DNA from: Hirudinaria manillensis
Taxonomy: Eukaryota > Annelida > Clitellata > Hirudinida > Hirudinidae
Direction: 5' to 3'
Length of the DNA: 64,000 nucleotides
NCBI GenBank assembly: GCA_034509925.1
Contig: CM067538.1
Location: 5,294,278-5,358,277 of the forward strand
Shown here: piece after piece, positions 23,275-37,097 of the stretch
Position numbering within the stretch: the first letter of the stretch is position 1
Layout: every line of letters begins with the position of its first letter
The notes under the pieces: model-generated
Told to the model about the DNA's origin: nothing
The model's input: only the letters and a program-made list of their open reading frames with translations
The model's database searches: none
Program-made: the position numbers and the translations under genes

Positions 23275-26200
23275 TATTATCGTTGTTATTGTTGTACCTG
23301 TTATTATGATAGCTAGCAGCATATAGCACTATGAAGCCCACAACTGTAACTTAACTGGGACTTTCATAAATTAAAATATCAACAATTCATTAATAATTAT
23401 TAAATTATTAAATAAATGTTTTGTAATCAAACTTTATAATTTATGCACAACATGGTTATTATCGTCATCTTTTTCTTCATCATAGCCATCGTCATCGTCC
23501 TCATCATCATCATCGTCATCGTCATCTTACGTAACTGATGTGGGTTGGTCAACAATTATATATCACAGTTTAATCCTCCTATAATGTATTGCTCAGTCAT
23601 CTGACCTCTGCAGAAACTTTATTATATTATAATAATATTTAATAAGTAATATTTAAGAAATATTTAATCACTCAATAATGACATTATTCGTTGCATTACG
23701 TTTGTTTGCGATTACATAATTTATAACACATTAATTAATTAATTAATAATTATAATAAATAATTAAAAAATAATTATAAATAAATTAATTAATTTTAGAA
23801 ACAAAATAATTAATCACGCATTAACGTCCACTATTTTAAATTCCCACGTTGCCATGACAACGCGTTGCCATGACGACGTAATCAACAGACAGGTCACTAA
23901 CGAGGCCAATTTCCTCGTGACCTTGAACTTGATGACCTTCTGATGTCCTAACTAAAAGTTTACTTCCTGCTTTTTTTTGCTCTTAAAAACCTTTCCTTGT
24001 TCATTAGTGTCTGCTTGTTATTGTCTTTTGTGATCCTAATGGTAATCGTTGGAATAATATCCGGTTAATATTTATTATTAGAATTAAATAATTATTATTA
24101 TAATATAACCACATCTATTATAATTTATGTTATGTTTAATTTAAAATATGTTTAAAATTAATTAATTACAATTAGTTAATTCATGTTAAACCAAATTGTT
24201 AATATTAATTATGCTTAGTTTTTATGTATATTATTATAATTATACAATAAATAATACTTATTTACAATATATATATATTAATAAAAAAATATTTACATAT
24301 AATAAAACCTATGGATTGGAGCGCCCGAAAAGAGGGTATAACTTGTCCTTATGTCCATTTATCTACGAAAATATTTTACTTTAGTTTGAGGTTGACACCT
24401 GATAAAAGGGACAACCTGGCCATAGGGGCACTATTTTCGTGCAAAATCTAGCTGTCCCTGCGGAAGGATTTTACTGTATTTAAACTTCCGAGTCATTCCG
24501 AGTGAAAGAAAGTCGAAGAAAGAAAATAAATAACAAGAGAAATAAAGTAAAAGAAAAATAAAAAAAAATAAATAAACAACGTTATCTTATGAACTCCTCC
24601 TCGGCTTCCATCCATCACTCCCTCCTTCCGAGTTGCAATCCTCGCCAGGATGGAAAGTCCGTCGTGGGAATTTCGGAAAAGATGACATCTGGTGGATGGA
24701 AATGAAAATTTCGCTGACGTACCTGGAATTTAATTAGAATGAAGAATTCTGAGTGAGATGGTGTGAGAGTGAGTGGGGGAATGAATGAAGGTGTAGATGA
24801 GTTGGTGGGTGGGTGGGTGGGTGGGTGGATAGGTGGGTGGGTGAGTGGATAAGTGTGTGGGTGAGTGGATGAGTTGGTGAGTTTCTGACCTAGTGAGCAG
24901 ATCGTGGTTAAATTTCCCACGCCAGAAATGAATTTGCCGTTGTACTAATGCAGTGTAATTCAAAAAATTTGATCAAAGCCAAGAGCTACAACCACATCGA
25001 ACTACGATTACCTCAGCAGAAACAACGGCTTGAAGCGGATGTTATTATTGTTATTGTTGTTGTTGTTGTTGCTGCTATTGTTTCATTTAACGTATCATAG
25101 GCGCCACAAGCGAACTTTCACGTTGAAACAAAGACCTGAGTTTCTTTGTTACTGTAGTCAATTAGGTTCGTGCTGCGTTAGGGTCAAGGGTGATGATGAT
25201 GATGGTGATCGATAGGAGTGGTGTTGATGATGCTGATTACGAGAAACTGTCACTCATGATGTCGCTTTTGACGACTCCAGTGATTAATATGAAAGCGGTG
25301 ATGACGATGATGATGATGGTGACGATCTTGAAGATGATGATGCCAACATCGCCATACATAACTTTTACAAACGGCCGAACATGTTGGGCCCAATTCGTAG
25401 CTGGGAAAGTTCTTGAATCCGTGAACTCAGAAAACCGACAAAGAAAATAAAAAACCTTTGGGAGGCATTTTGTTGCCGTGTTTGGTCGAACAAAGCCCTG
25501 AAATTGTCTCTTCCTTGTGACCGACGTAATCGCTTTCCCTCGAAGCGTACGTCAGGCCGTTCTTTCGAATTATGGGCGCTCCCCTCCCTTTCCCTCTTTC
25601 ATTCCTCCTCTCACCATCTCACCATCTCACCATCCTCGTCCTCATCATCCTCTCTCTCGATGTCGTCTGTAATTCAATCCCATCTTTCCACAAAAGTCTG
25701 GAACGTAATTTCCCTTCCTGGCTTTAATTTGAATCTGGAAAGATGAAGGGGAGGTGAGTCTGGTGTCAAATGGTTTTCAATTCTGGACTTTATCATTCCG
25801 GCTGATTGAGTTGAAATGAATGGATGGACGGATGGGAAGACGGAGAGACGGACGGACGGATGGATGGAATAGTGAGATGAAGGATTGGGTTTGAGATCGT
25901 TGGGTGTGTATTCTGGTACGAGTTGGATGCAAATGGTGGCGATTAAGAAGCGGATGTTGGGAGAATTCTTTGCGAATTTTTTTTTTACGAATGTGATTCC
26001 TCGATTCAATCTTGGAGCAGGAATCAATTTTCCTGAATTTTTTCCATCTTTTTTTTGCTATTTTTCAGACGTGGAAAAAGTTCGGCAATTTTTTTCTTTG
26101 TGTGTGTGGCCGGAAACTTAAATTCTCTTGATAAGTCTGGCATAAGATTAAATGAAATAGCACGCGGGAGGTTAACGATTGTTTATGGAATTACAAATTG

Positions 26201-27669
26201 AAAAGTAATAATAAATATTTGTCGTGACAATTACGGATTAAAGAAAACGTTTCCATAAAAATGTTTAATTAAAAATCATGTTAAAAATAAATCTTCAACT
26301 CAAAGGGCAATCACGAAAGAGCCACGAAATTCGCATTTTTTAAGACGATTTAAGTCCAGGAAATTTAGGAATTAAAAATAGCGAAACCTAAAAAATCTCA
26401 GTTTTGCTCTCCATTTTCCTCCCAAACAAACGACTTCCGGTTTTTTGTGAAGGAAAATCTTCCCGTGGACGGTGGCCGCTGACCGTTTGGAATCTTTTAA
26501 ACTCCTTTTCGATCGAAAATAATGACGAATGTGGCACGCCTCTCATCCGGCCCGCTATCAATCTTCATGCAAGTCCGCTCTTAAGCCAGCCACCTTAGAA
26601 AATAATTCTTCAAATTCTTTTCCTTGCTTTTTTTTTTGTTATTTTTTCTCTCCCTCTGTATCTGTCTCTGCCTCTCTGTCTCTCTTTCTCTTAATCTCTC
26701 TGGAAAATGTTTTCCAGTTTGAAAAGAAACTTAAAAAAAGAATTTCTTTATCTTCCGAGCACGTTCTAGACATGTGCTAATTCGCAGCCCAAAGAAAAGG
26801 CGCGAAGCTTAATACTCGTCTGCGAATACCGCGGGGATCTTTAAAATTATATTATTTTCCAATTACATCCCCTTTTAAAAACTGAAAAGTCATTATTCAA
26901 AGTTCTGACATTTTCAGATCACGACAACCTTCTACGATGAAACTAAATTACTTTGAAACTCGAAAACATTGCTCCATCAACACTCTCTACTTTAATCAAA
27001 TTTAGTTTTTTTTTTTTTTTTTTTTGGATTATTTGTCTTAAAGTGCTTCCAAAAATATACCAACACGTAACACCCTTAACTGTTTTTAGTGAATATCGCT
27101 CATTTGAAATTTGAAAGCGACACCTTTCGAGGTGACTCGTGACTGAAAATGAGTGATGTTTCAATAATTCGTTTGTAAACATTATTTAATTCAAAATAAT
27201 TAATATTTTCTTAATAATTAATATATTCAGAATAATTAATATATTCAGAATAATTATTATATTCTAAATACACACAGGAACTCACCCTCCCACTCAGGTG
27301 CAGTCCATGAATTGAAGCAAAAACTGTTCGCAATCTTAGACACTCATCCCAAAACGAATTCACAATGTTCTGTCGTCCAAATCATCATGACCATCATTAT
27401 GTTATCATTATGTCGATATTATTAATATTTTATATTTATTAGTATAAATTATAAATATTTATTGATATTTTACTAATTACATTGGTGAATATTTACAAAT
27501 TACTTTCTAAGAAATCAACAAAAAAAAAGAAAATCATTGAAAATTTCTCCATAAAGTTCAATAGTGTCGAAAACAACAACAACAACAACATTAGTAATTT
27601 CCAAAGAAATTCAAAATTAAATGATTGAATTAACTGGATAATTGATGCATAAAACAATTTTACATAAGA

Positions 27670-27773
27670 AATATAATATTACATATAATATAATATTACG
27701 TATGACATAATATTACTTATAATATAATATTACGTATGACATAATATTACATATAATATAATATTACAGTGAA
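27670..27773. repeat. AT-rich tandem repeat containing TAATATTAC
   Basis: About three units of a motif alternating CATATAATATAATATTAC and GTATGACATAATATTAC. TAATATTAC recurs about six times. It is partly palindromic and could form cruciforms. Confidence 0.7.
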
Positions 27774-28789
27774 CCTTAACTAAATGCTAACGATTTATTC
27801 ACAATAACAAAAATACATCGATTTGTTTCCCAAACTCGTGGCTTCACGTACCTGGAACTTATTGTCAACATTGTTTATAATTTTTTTACGAGATTTTCAA
27901 AGGAGTGACGCTTCTCATGCATAAACAATTCTCATCGTTTACTAGAGTCATTGCCATCATTATCATTCTCGTCCTCGTCATCATCGTCGTAGGCGTCATC
28001 ATCATCATCATCACCATCGCCATGGAAGTCATCATCGTCGTCGTCATCACCACCATCAACAAAAAGATTGTCACAAAAAAAAAAGGTATTTCCTCGAAAG
28101 ACTTTGAAGATAGGAGGTTTCAAAGTAATTTGATGTCCTCTTGAGTGAAAAAGCTGGCATTGGTTTTCTCCATTAGAGAAATTGTTCTTTCTTTCCATCT
28201 TTTTTTTGTCTTACATTTTTATTTTATGTCTTTAAATCTCTTTATGGAGGACTCCACAAGTTTTGTTGAAGTGCCTTTTGCTAATCAACGACATCATCAT
28301 CATCATCATCATCGGGACGACGACAAAAGAACTCCATGGTCGTTGTTTTTGTCGTCGTCGTTGTTGTCGTCGTCGTTGTTGTCGTCGTCGTTGTTGTTGT
28401 CGTTGCACATTCAATCTGTGCCTCAGTGATGACGTTAGCTATCCAAACGAGGATGAGTGAAGGAATTTCATTTTAAATTTCAAGTTATTTCCCGAGAATG
28501 GCTTCGGAAAAAGTTCGTCGTTGTTATTTCAACGCAGGCATCACGATCATCATCGTCTTTGTCGTCGTCATCACCATCATCATCATCGTCGTCGTCTTCG
28601 TCATCATCATCGTCGTCGTCGTCATCATCAGGAACGAAAAGCAACTCCTCTCGATTGCCTCTTCTGCCACAACAAACAAGGAGATTCCAGGACTTCTGAA
28701 AGTTCTTTTTAAGATGAATTTAGAGTCGACTTGTGTGATCCTCGAGTACCCTATTATGGCCAACGTCTGGATTGACGGATGAATGGAGG

Positions 28790-28841
28790 AATGAATGAAC
28801 GAACGAACGAATGAATAAATGAATGAATGAATGAATGAACG

Positions 28842-28886
<45 letters not shown>

Positions 28887-28892
28887 ATCGAT
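28790..28892. repeat. (GAAT)n / (AATC)n tetranucleotide tract
   Basis: GAAT/GAAC tetramers grade into pure TCAA/AATC tetramers. Confidence 0.85.
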
Positions 28893-29941
28893 GAATGAAC
28901 CAATGATTGGATGAACAAACAAATAAAGGGCCGTTGGGAAACTGGGATGGAGAGATTAATTTAATCGGAAAACGAGCAAGCAACGATGACCGTGCTGGGG
29001 GGCTGTGGGGGGAGTTTTGGGGTAGGGGGTGGGGTAGAGGGGTGGGGCTGGAGTGACGTCACGCGAATGAATAATTGAGGCCGAGATGGAGACGATTTGA
29101 CAAATTGGACTCGAAGTAATTCCAGAGGAAACATTCTTTGGAGAGTTCTTGGAGGGTTTTTGGCTCAAATTCACTGGAGACATCAAACCTGCTCCAATCC
29201 AATTAATGTTGTCCTCCGCTGCGACTTTTCTTCTCTCTTTCCTTCCTCCTTCTTCCATCCATTTGCCCTGCATTCACCCGTCCGTCCATCCATCTATCCA
29301 CAAATCCGTCCGTCCGACGGCCATATATCCGTTCGTCCGTCCGACTGACTGACCGGCCATCCATTTTTCCATCCATTCATTCGTTTTGTCTTTCATCTTC
29401 GTCTGTTCAACCATAAACATCCGTTGATGTTTTTGTATGTTTTTGTTTATTCAGGATTTCAGCAGACTGTTACCAATTAGGACGAGTAAATAATTAAAAA
29501 CACGAAAAGAAATTTAATTTTAAAGTTTAAAATTATTCCTCTTTTTTTAAAAAGTATTTTAACACCAAAATTCACAAACGAATGGCTTTAAAAATTGAAA
29601 ATATTTCATTGTTGTTTTTAAAAGGAAGAGTGATTATGATGATGATGTTGAGATTATCAATAAGATGATGTAATACAAGAAGAAATGTTGGGCAATATCA
29701 TCATAGTCGTCTAAGGTCGACATTGTCATTATCATCATCATCATCATCATCATCGTCGTCGTCGTCATCCTCAGCATCATGCAATTCCTGGATTTAATTT
29801 GGAAGCCACTCATAATTCTCTCCTCCTCCACGGATCTTCCACGTTGACGTCCAAGGTGGAGTAACAGACCTGTTGGAACCTCACAGGTTTTTTAGGCGAC
29901 ATTCTGCCCTAGTATGTAGGTAAACGGATGGATGGATTTAT

Positions 29942-30184
29942 GGATGGATGGATGGATGGATGGATGGATGGATGGATGGATGGATGGATGGATGGATGGA
30001 TGGATGGATGGATGGATGGATGGATGGATGGATGGATGGATGGATGGATGGATGGATGGATGGATGGATGGATGGATGGATGGATGGATGGATGGATGGA
30101 TGGATGGATGGATGGATGGATGGATGGATGGATGGATGGATGGATGGATGGATGGATGGATGGATGGATGGATGGATGGATGGA
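29942..30184. repeat. Long pure (GGAT)n array
   Basis: About 60 uninterrupted GGAT units, followed by a few GGAG units. Such a pure tract is usually length-variable. It gives open frames in several registers (WMDG on +, HPSI on -) that are not genes. Confidence 0.95.
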
Positions 30185-30790
30185 GGGAGGGAGGGATTCC
30201 TCGTTGTCTCGAAAATAATGTGAAATTAATTGAAATGATATTAACTTTATGCTTTTCTATTTGGCCAATATTTCTAATCGTCAAGTTCTGTTATTTCCAT
30301 GATTTTCGTCAAAAATATTTTTTTACAAGAAGAATATTCTTGAGCCAAAATAAGTTTTAAAAGAAAACAAACTGAGAATGGAAGGAAGGAAGGAACGAAT
30401 GAATGAATGAATGAGACACGACAACAAGTCACGTGCCTCGCCTTCATTCTCGGCTATAATGACGTCATCACCCGGGGTGGAGGGTAACTCGGAGCTGATG
30501 TGCGCTCTTTTGAAAGTGGAGTCGACTCGCTTTTAGAGGGGAATTTTAATGAAATTCACAATGAAATTCATGGCCAAAAAAATATCATCCATAAAACCAA
30601 GCTCTTCTGAAGCACCTTGTTTTTGTTGTCTCTCTTAATCATTCTTTTTTTATCCATCCATCCACACGTCGGTCCGTCCATACGTCCACCTATCCGTCTG
30701 TACGTCTGTCCGCACCTCTCCCTGACCACAAGTTTACCACATCTCCGGAGGTGATTGAACAAGACACCGACAACCCTCGTGCTCTCCGGC

Positions 30791-30961
30791 TATAAATAGA
30801 ATCTCAGATAGGAGTTCTTTATGGGACTCGGTCGGCAAAGTTTTACGACCGGGATACGTTTCCGGGCCAAAAGCGACCCCCTGCGGATTACTTGTTCGAC
30901 CCTCGGGGGTCACACCAGGTGGCGCGAGCACCCGCTGTGGCTTCCCCCGGACGGTAATTAG
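30791..30961 (+). promoter_or_regulatory. TATA box followed by a 46-codon open frame in a CG-rich block
   Basis: TATAAATAG (30791-30799) lies inside CG-rich sequence that stands out from the AT-rich surroundings. An ATG at 30821 opens 46 codons (MGLGRQSFTTGIRFRAKSDP and on) to TAG at 30959-30961. A possible 5' splice site GGACG|GTAATT sits at 30953. With normal TATA-to-start spacing the ATG would be nearly at the transcript start, so it may not be used. No homology is recognised. Confidence 0.25.
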
Positions 30962-33744
30962 GTGACTTTGGGATAGAACCTTTTTTTTTCTGTATTTGAA
31001 AACAAGATTTAGGTTTTTTTCAGATTTTTTTTATTAAATCGAATTTAGATTTTAATTCTTATTTAATCACTTGATACTTTATGATGTTTAATCGTGGTGT
31101 GTTAATCATTTCTCCTCAATGGTCGTAGTTGATCAAACAATTCTCAGATGCTGCTTGCAATCAATCACTTCTTGTTTAAACCAACCAATCAAATGGCAAA
31201 TGTTCCATTCTTTCAATCACTATCTCTGAGATTCAAGCAGCGCCAATGTATGCTCGCATACATCCCCCCTCTCCCCGTTTCTCCTCTCCTTCACTCCCCA
31301 CCTTCCCAGCCGCCCGGCCAACCACCCACGCAACCACCCATCCATAACTAATGCCCTCTTAGGGGCATACTGCATCGACCGAGGTTGACTTTTCCTTTCC
31401 ATCTTCCGGTGCTTCTTTCCAGGCACCCGCCTGGAAAGGCTGGACTCCTCTGTCGTTTGAGATTTTAATTTGTTGCTGCTGTTGTTGATGGTTGTGATGA
31501 TGACGACGAAGACGATGTCGACGACGATGATAGTTATGATGATGATGATGATGATTTGTTATTGTTGCATCGGTTGCTTGACGTTTGGATTTTATCAATT
31601 AAACAGATGTTTGGAAATGTTGACTGCGGAAATAATTTTTCCATTTACGAGCGCCTCTCAAAGGCAGACATATATTTTTGGTTTGTGTTTTTTATTTCAT
31701 TTTTAAAATGATTTAAACTCGTAAGCCAATAATTTTTTAATCGTTTGAGAACGAAATATTGGCACAACAAAAACAGGACGAGTCTCATCGATACGCCACC
31801 GCTGAGCGGCTATTCATTCATTCTCTCGTTCCTTCATTCAATCATTCATTCATTCATTCTCTCGTTCGTTCGTTCGTTCGTTCATTCATCCACTCATTGC
31901 CTGGTCACAAATAGTCGTGAGTGTCCGTCCTTTGAACTGAAGCGGTCAGACCTTTAATCTTGGATCTTGTTGCATTGAAAGTCCATATACGTGGTGAGGG
32001 AAAGATTTCGAAAAGAAGAGAATCACGAGTGCACTCCGTGACTCCTCTGAGTTTAAGTAGTAATTACATCCGGTTTTTAATGATTCCTGGTAAATTACGA
32101 TTATGTTGGTTTTGAAAATCGAATGAGATTCAATCACCCTTTTTTTTTTGTTTTTGCTTCGCTTTCGCAATGTTGTGAATCTGCTGCTGAGTCAACGAAT
32201 TCTTGCAATTTGCATTCTGTTACTCTAATTTTATGGTTTCCACGGATGGATGGATTGTTTGATGGATGGACGGTTGGGATAAAAAAAGAAGGCAAAATAA
32301 CCACAAATTTGGATGAAAACACAAGAAGAAATATTTCAGACAGCAACGAAACAAACGCTAATACGTACAACAATACAAACAGTAAATATACAACATACAA
32401 CAGCGCAAACAATAACATACAACAACAGGACAGGCAAATATTTGGCCGACAGTAATTAGGAGGAGTTGGAAAAAGCTGGAAGCGAGACTTGGAATGAAGA
32501 GGACCTCCCGTTAAAGTCTTAGGTTGCGTGAGTGGCTCCTATCTTATTGAGGCCACCCATTCTCCCCACCCACCCGATTCCCCCCCCCCATTTGGGGAGG
32601 CCCGCGACGCCCGCCTTTGATGTTGCTCCTTGAGCTCCTCTTAACGATCCCGTGCCAGGGTCGTATGCTCAGATGATGACGTCATTTGACCGGAAGTAAG
32701 CGATAATAACGACTTTGAGGTGATAGTGATGACGACGACGATGAAGATGAAGAAGAAAAGGATGATGATGACGACGATGATGATGTTGGGGCTAGTGACG
32801 ATGGCTTTAGACACTCGCAAATGAATTTCAAATAAAAAAAGAAAAATTAATGCTCAACATTTTAAAAGTAAATCGAAAAAAGCGTAAGATAATAAATATA
32901 TTTAATAATGAATTTATTTCATAAAAATTAATTTGCAATTATTAAAGGATTTATCTCCTCAAAAAAAGTAATGATTCATATCGCTGCTTAATGTTCACTC
33001 GGGCAGAACCGTCGGCCATTTTGTTTTTTTTGAGATAAAAATAAATAAATAATTAAATAAATAAATAAACTTTAAAAATTCACTGTATTCAGTTCGCAAA
33101 TTCATTATTCGTAATTTCTTAGAGCATAAATTTAAAATGTCTATTTATTTATTTATTTATTTATTTATTCGCTGATATTTATTTTAAAGAAAGCAGTTTG
33201 TTCCATCACGACATATTTTTTAATGAAATTTAGTAAATGATGAAATAACATCAAACTTTTAACATATTTTAATCTGTTATTTTTTAAATATTTTTAATTG
33301 CATTTTTATTTATTTATATATTTATAATTTTATTCGTTAAATACGGATCGTATTGTGAATTCATTGCTTAATTAATTAAATACTAATTGTTAAATATTTA
33401 ACACAGGCCTTTGTCTTAGTAAATATTTTTTGTAAATATATTATAAAGTAAATAAAAACTGTTAAACACGAAAATTAAGTCTAAACAATTCCAAAATATC
33501 TTTAATAAAATCTAAAAGATATTTTATAATTCTCTTCCCGAGATGTTTATTTATTTCTTGTTATTTCTTGGAAATAAATGGAAATTTTTTCAAAAATTCC
33601 ACGAAAAAAAAAACCTGATAGTTAAAGTGATCTGCTTGGATGTTCAAAATTGAATTCCTTCGAGGAGTTGCTGCCCCGGGATGAATAAATTGATGAAGAA
33701 AATGCTGACGAAACTATAGGTGAAAAAATAATAATATTTATTAT

Positions 33745-33789
<45 letters not shown>

Positions 33790-35321
33790 TTTTGCCTGTT
33801 TTCAAAAATATATTCTCAGAAATCGAAAATAATAATAATATTCCCTATTTATAATTTTTTTAATAATAATATTTTTTTTGTTTAATTTTTAAACTTCCAT
33901 TTATCATCATTTTCGTGATTATTGTATTTATATTGCGAATAATTATTCGGAAATTGCAATTAAATTGCATTTAATTTTAAAATAATTTTTATTTTAACGA
34001 CTGGAAGAAAAAAACGCTCAAACGTTGAGCCACTCCGATGAGAACAAGCGACATTTCGAAACCTTTATGATATACGATATCTCATGAGTCACGTGACACG
34101 AGCACCAGATGGACTTCGTTGAACTTTGACCCTGACAGGAATGACCCCTCCTGAGAGCTAGTTCTTTATATTTTAAGCCCTCGTTGTTAGAAAAGGCGGG
34201 AACGATTTTTTTTTTAAATTTTTATTTAATTAATATGAATTATTGAATTAAAAATTAATATTTTAAGCCATTAAAAACACACGTGGAAAGAATTAATTGA
34301 CTTTAGTTTTAAAGAAAACATTGAAATTTTTTGAGCAAAAAAAGTAGGAAAACAATAGATTTGGAAAACCTTCAAGTTGTTTTTCCACGCTAAGGAAAAA
34401 GATTGAATGAATGAATCTAAAAGAAAGAAATGAAATGGAGAACGAATAAAGGAATGAATGAATGAATGAACGAACGAACGAACGAATGAATGAAAGTCTT
34501 GGAAATTGAGGATCTCAATTGACAGCCTGTCCCTGGAATGGATGAGTTTCCTTCCTGAAACTTCAAGTCCTGCTCAGTATCCTCATCGACCCTGCGGTCA
34601 TCATCATCATCATCACCATCTTCGTCGTCGTCGTCACTACCGTCATCATCATCAGCACCGGCAGCCTTGAAAAGCTTTCAAGGCGATGAAAATGAAGTCA
34701 AAGGATCGTGAAAAACTGAACAAGCTAACGATATTATAAAAAATTAGTTGTAATATCCATATAATAATAATGATAATAATAATAATAATAATAATAGTAA
34801 TTATAATAATAATAATGATAATAATAATGGTATTAATAATAACAGTAACAATAACATTAATGATATTTATTATTTTTAGTAGTATTATTAAATTACATCA
34901 ATAATCGTAATAATAGTAAAACCTTTGAGAATAATAATAGTTGTTATTATTAATATTATAATTGTAGATATAATTTACAATACGCCTTCGTGAATTGATT
35001 CAACAAAATGCGGTGAATCGATGCATTAGTTCGTAAGCTTGGCATGGATTCCTCTGAAATCATTAATAAAAGCTGTGAATTGATAAGAGTCTCATTTTTC
35101 AAACTCGAAAAACTCCGAAAAACAAAAAAAAAAAAACTTGCGTATCTTCCTCTTTTTCTTCTTCCTATTATTGTTAATATTGTTATTATTGTTATTATAT
35201 TTTATTTTATTTTATTATTATTTTCAAGTTAATTATTATTTTCAATTTCTTTCGTTTACATCCGGTCCCATTCGTCTCCGGCGTTTTGAAAGGAGCCGAG
35301 AAATTGTTTATCTTTTATTTG

Positions 35322-35382
<61 letters not shown>

Positions 35383-35723
35383 TATGGTTTAATATGAGAA
35401 TATATACGACAATATAAATATAAATAATAAATATATAAATTTTTAATTTTATAAATTAATTAAAATATTTATGCTTCCTTCTCCGACTTAATTCAAGACT
35501 TCATTTTAAATTACCTCGGCTGACCTAATGCTCTGAGGACATCATTGACAGGACCTTTCGATGCGTAAATTAGCATGTCATTAGCATCTAATTAGGAGGG
35601 AGTCTTAATATTCATGAGAACTGCTGTTCTATTTGGTTCTACGATAATTGGTTGCATGTTTGCTCCTTGAAGATGAAGGTTTAATGGCCAAAGAGGTTTC
35701 GTCAACAGATGAAAATATAAATA

Positions 35724-35725
35724 TA

Positions 35726-35776
<51 letters not shown>

Positions 35777-35821
35777 ACAAATAAATAAATAAATAACAAA
35801 TGAATAAATAAATAAATAAAT
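35724..35821. repeat. (AAAT)n tetranucleotide tract
   Basis: AAAT/AATA tetramers with two short interruptions. Confidence 0.9.
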
Positions 35822-36081
35822 TTGTTATTAAATTATTATTAATATAAAGAAATCGTCATCATCATCATCGTCGTCGTAATCATCGTCATCATCTTCAGCC
35901 TAACCCATGGTGTCAGAATTCTGTCAAAGTCTAACAATGGAGTTTTTCTCATCGACTTGTAATTATGACGGAATTAGCGGAGAAAAGACATTTATTTTCA
36001 CGCAAAGAATTTGGAATATTATCGTGGAATTGAAATAATATTTTTATGAATAATAATGTTTATTATTTTATTTAATTATGA

Positions 36082-36123
<42 letters not shown>

Positions 36124-37053
36124 ATTATTATTATTAATTACGTATCATCATCATCATTGCTATTAATATAAGTTTTAGGTCGGAGAAATAAAATAAAATT
36201 TTAAATTATAATTACAACAAATTACATTAACTTATTGAATAAATAAATTAAATTAAATCAGATTAAACAAATTAAATAAAACAAAAATGTAATGAAATAA
36301 TTCATTTTCCGTTTGGCCGTTCAAGAAAGTCTTGCAACTTGATCTATACAATTTCCAAAATCTTATTTCATCAGAAAAAGTGTCATCGTAGTCGTCATCG
36401 TCGTCTGCCTTTGTAACTTCGCTTCCCGCCAATAATTCCGTTCCGGACCTGGAAAGCTGGAAAGAAAAATCTGTTTCCATTGAATATTATCGAATGCTTG
36501 CAGGCGTATCGAGAGTGGAAAGTTGAAATCCTTCCCTGGTATTGTTCGGCTGATAAATTCTCGGTCATATTTCACCACGGCCATGCATCAATCTCTCTCT
36601 ATCTCTCCACGGAGACGCTTTCTTCGGACGTGGAATGTATGCAGGACACCGTTGCCTCTTTTTAGCTGGTCCGGTGCGAGCTGGAGAAACATTCGATGCC
36701 GTACTCCGGACTTGTTCAGCGGAGTCGTTGTTGTTGTTGTTGCTGTTGCTATTGTTGCTATTGTTGCTGTTGTTGCTGCTTTGTTTTAGTTTCTGGACTG
36801 CAACTTTAGATGGGCTTTGTTTAGAGAGTTTGTTTTTGGTCTCTTGTCGATTTTAAAATCGAAATCGGAAATTATATTGCGATCGGAAAGGAATTTTGAA
36901 TTGAAAGACTGTAATCTGAAGAAGAAATCGCATGAAATCAGTTGCTTGAGTTAATTCATCAGAATTTCTTCTCTTCGTATACCTAACGAGAGTTTTTAAA
37001 TCAAAATAGCAGAAATCCACGTTATGAAAATCAAGGTTTGTATTTGCTTTTTG

Positions 37054-37097
<44 letters not shown>

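Larger units (their letters stand above)
21869..29053. other. Intergenic region rich in simple repeats
   Basis: Repeats include (TTA)n at about 22030-22135, (GTT)n near 22324-22350, (ATC)n at about 23215-23275, a GGGT/GAGT-rich tetramer patch near 24760-24880, GAT/GTC-rich patches at 25190-25340, 27940-28060 and 28290-28640, and (GAAT)n/(TCAA)n at 28790-28892. No exon was recognised. The open frames over the triplet patches are repeat artefacts. Confidence 0.6.

Noticed and set aside
24320..24425. Two loosely similar AAAAG-GG-AAC-TG-CC segments suggesting a small transposable element
   Set aside because: The similarity is weak and no terminal inverted repeats or target duplication could be recognised by eye.
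27670..27773. Rolling-circle origin because of TAATATTAC
   Set aside because: Only AT-rich repeat sequence is present, with no Rep gene or stem-loop of the right form. Listed as a low-interest repeat only.
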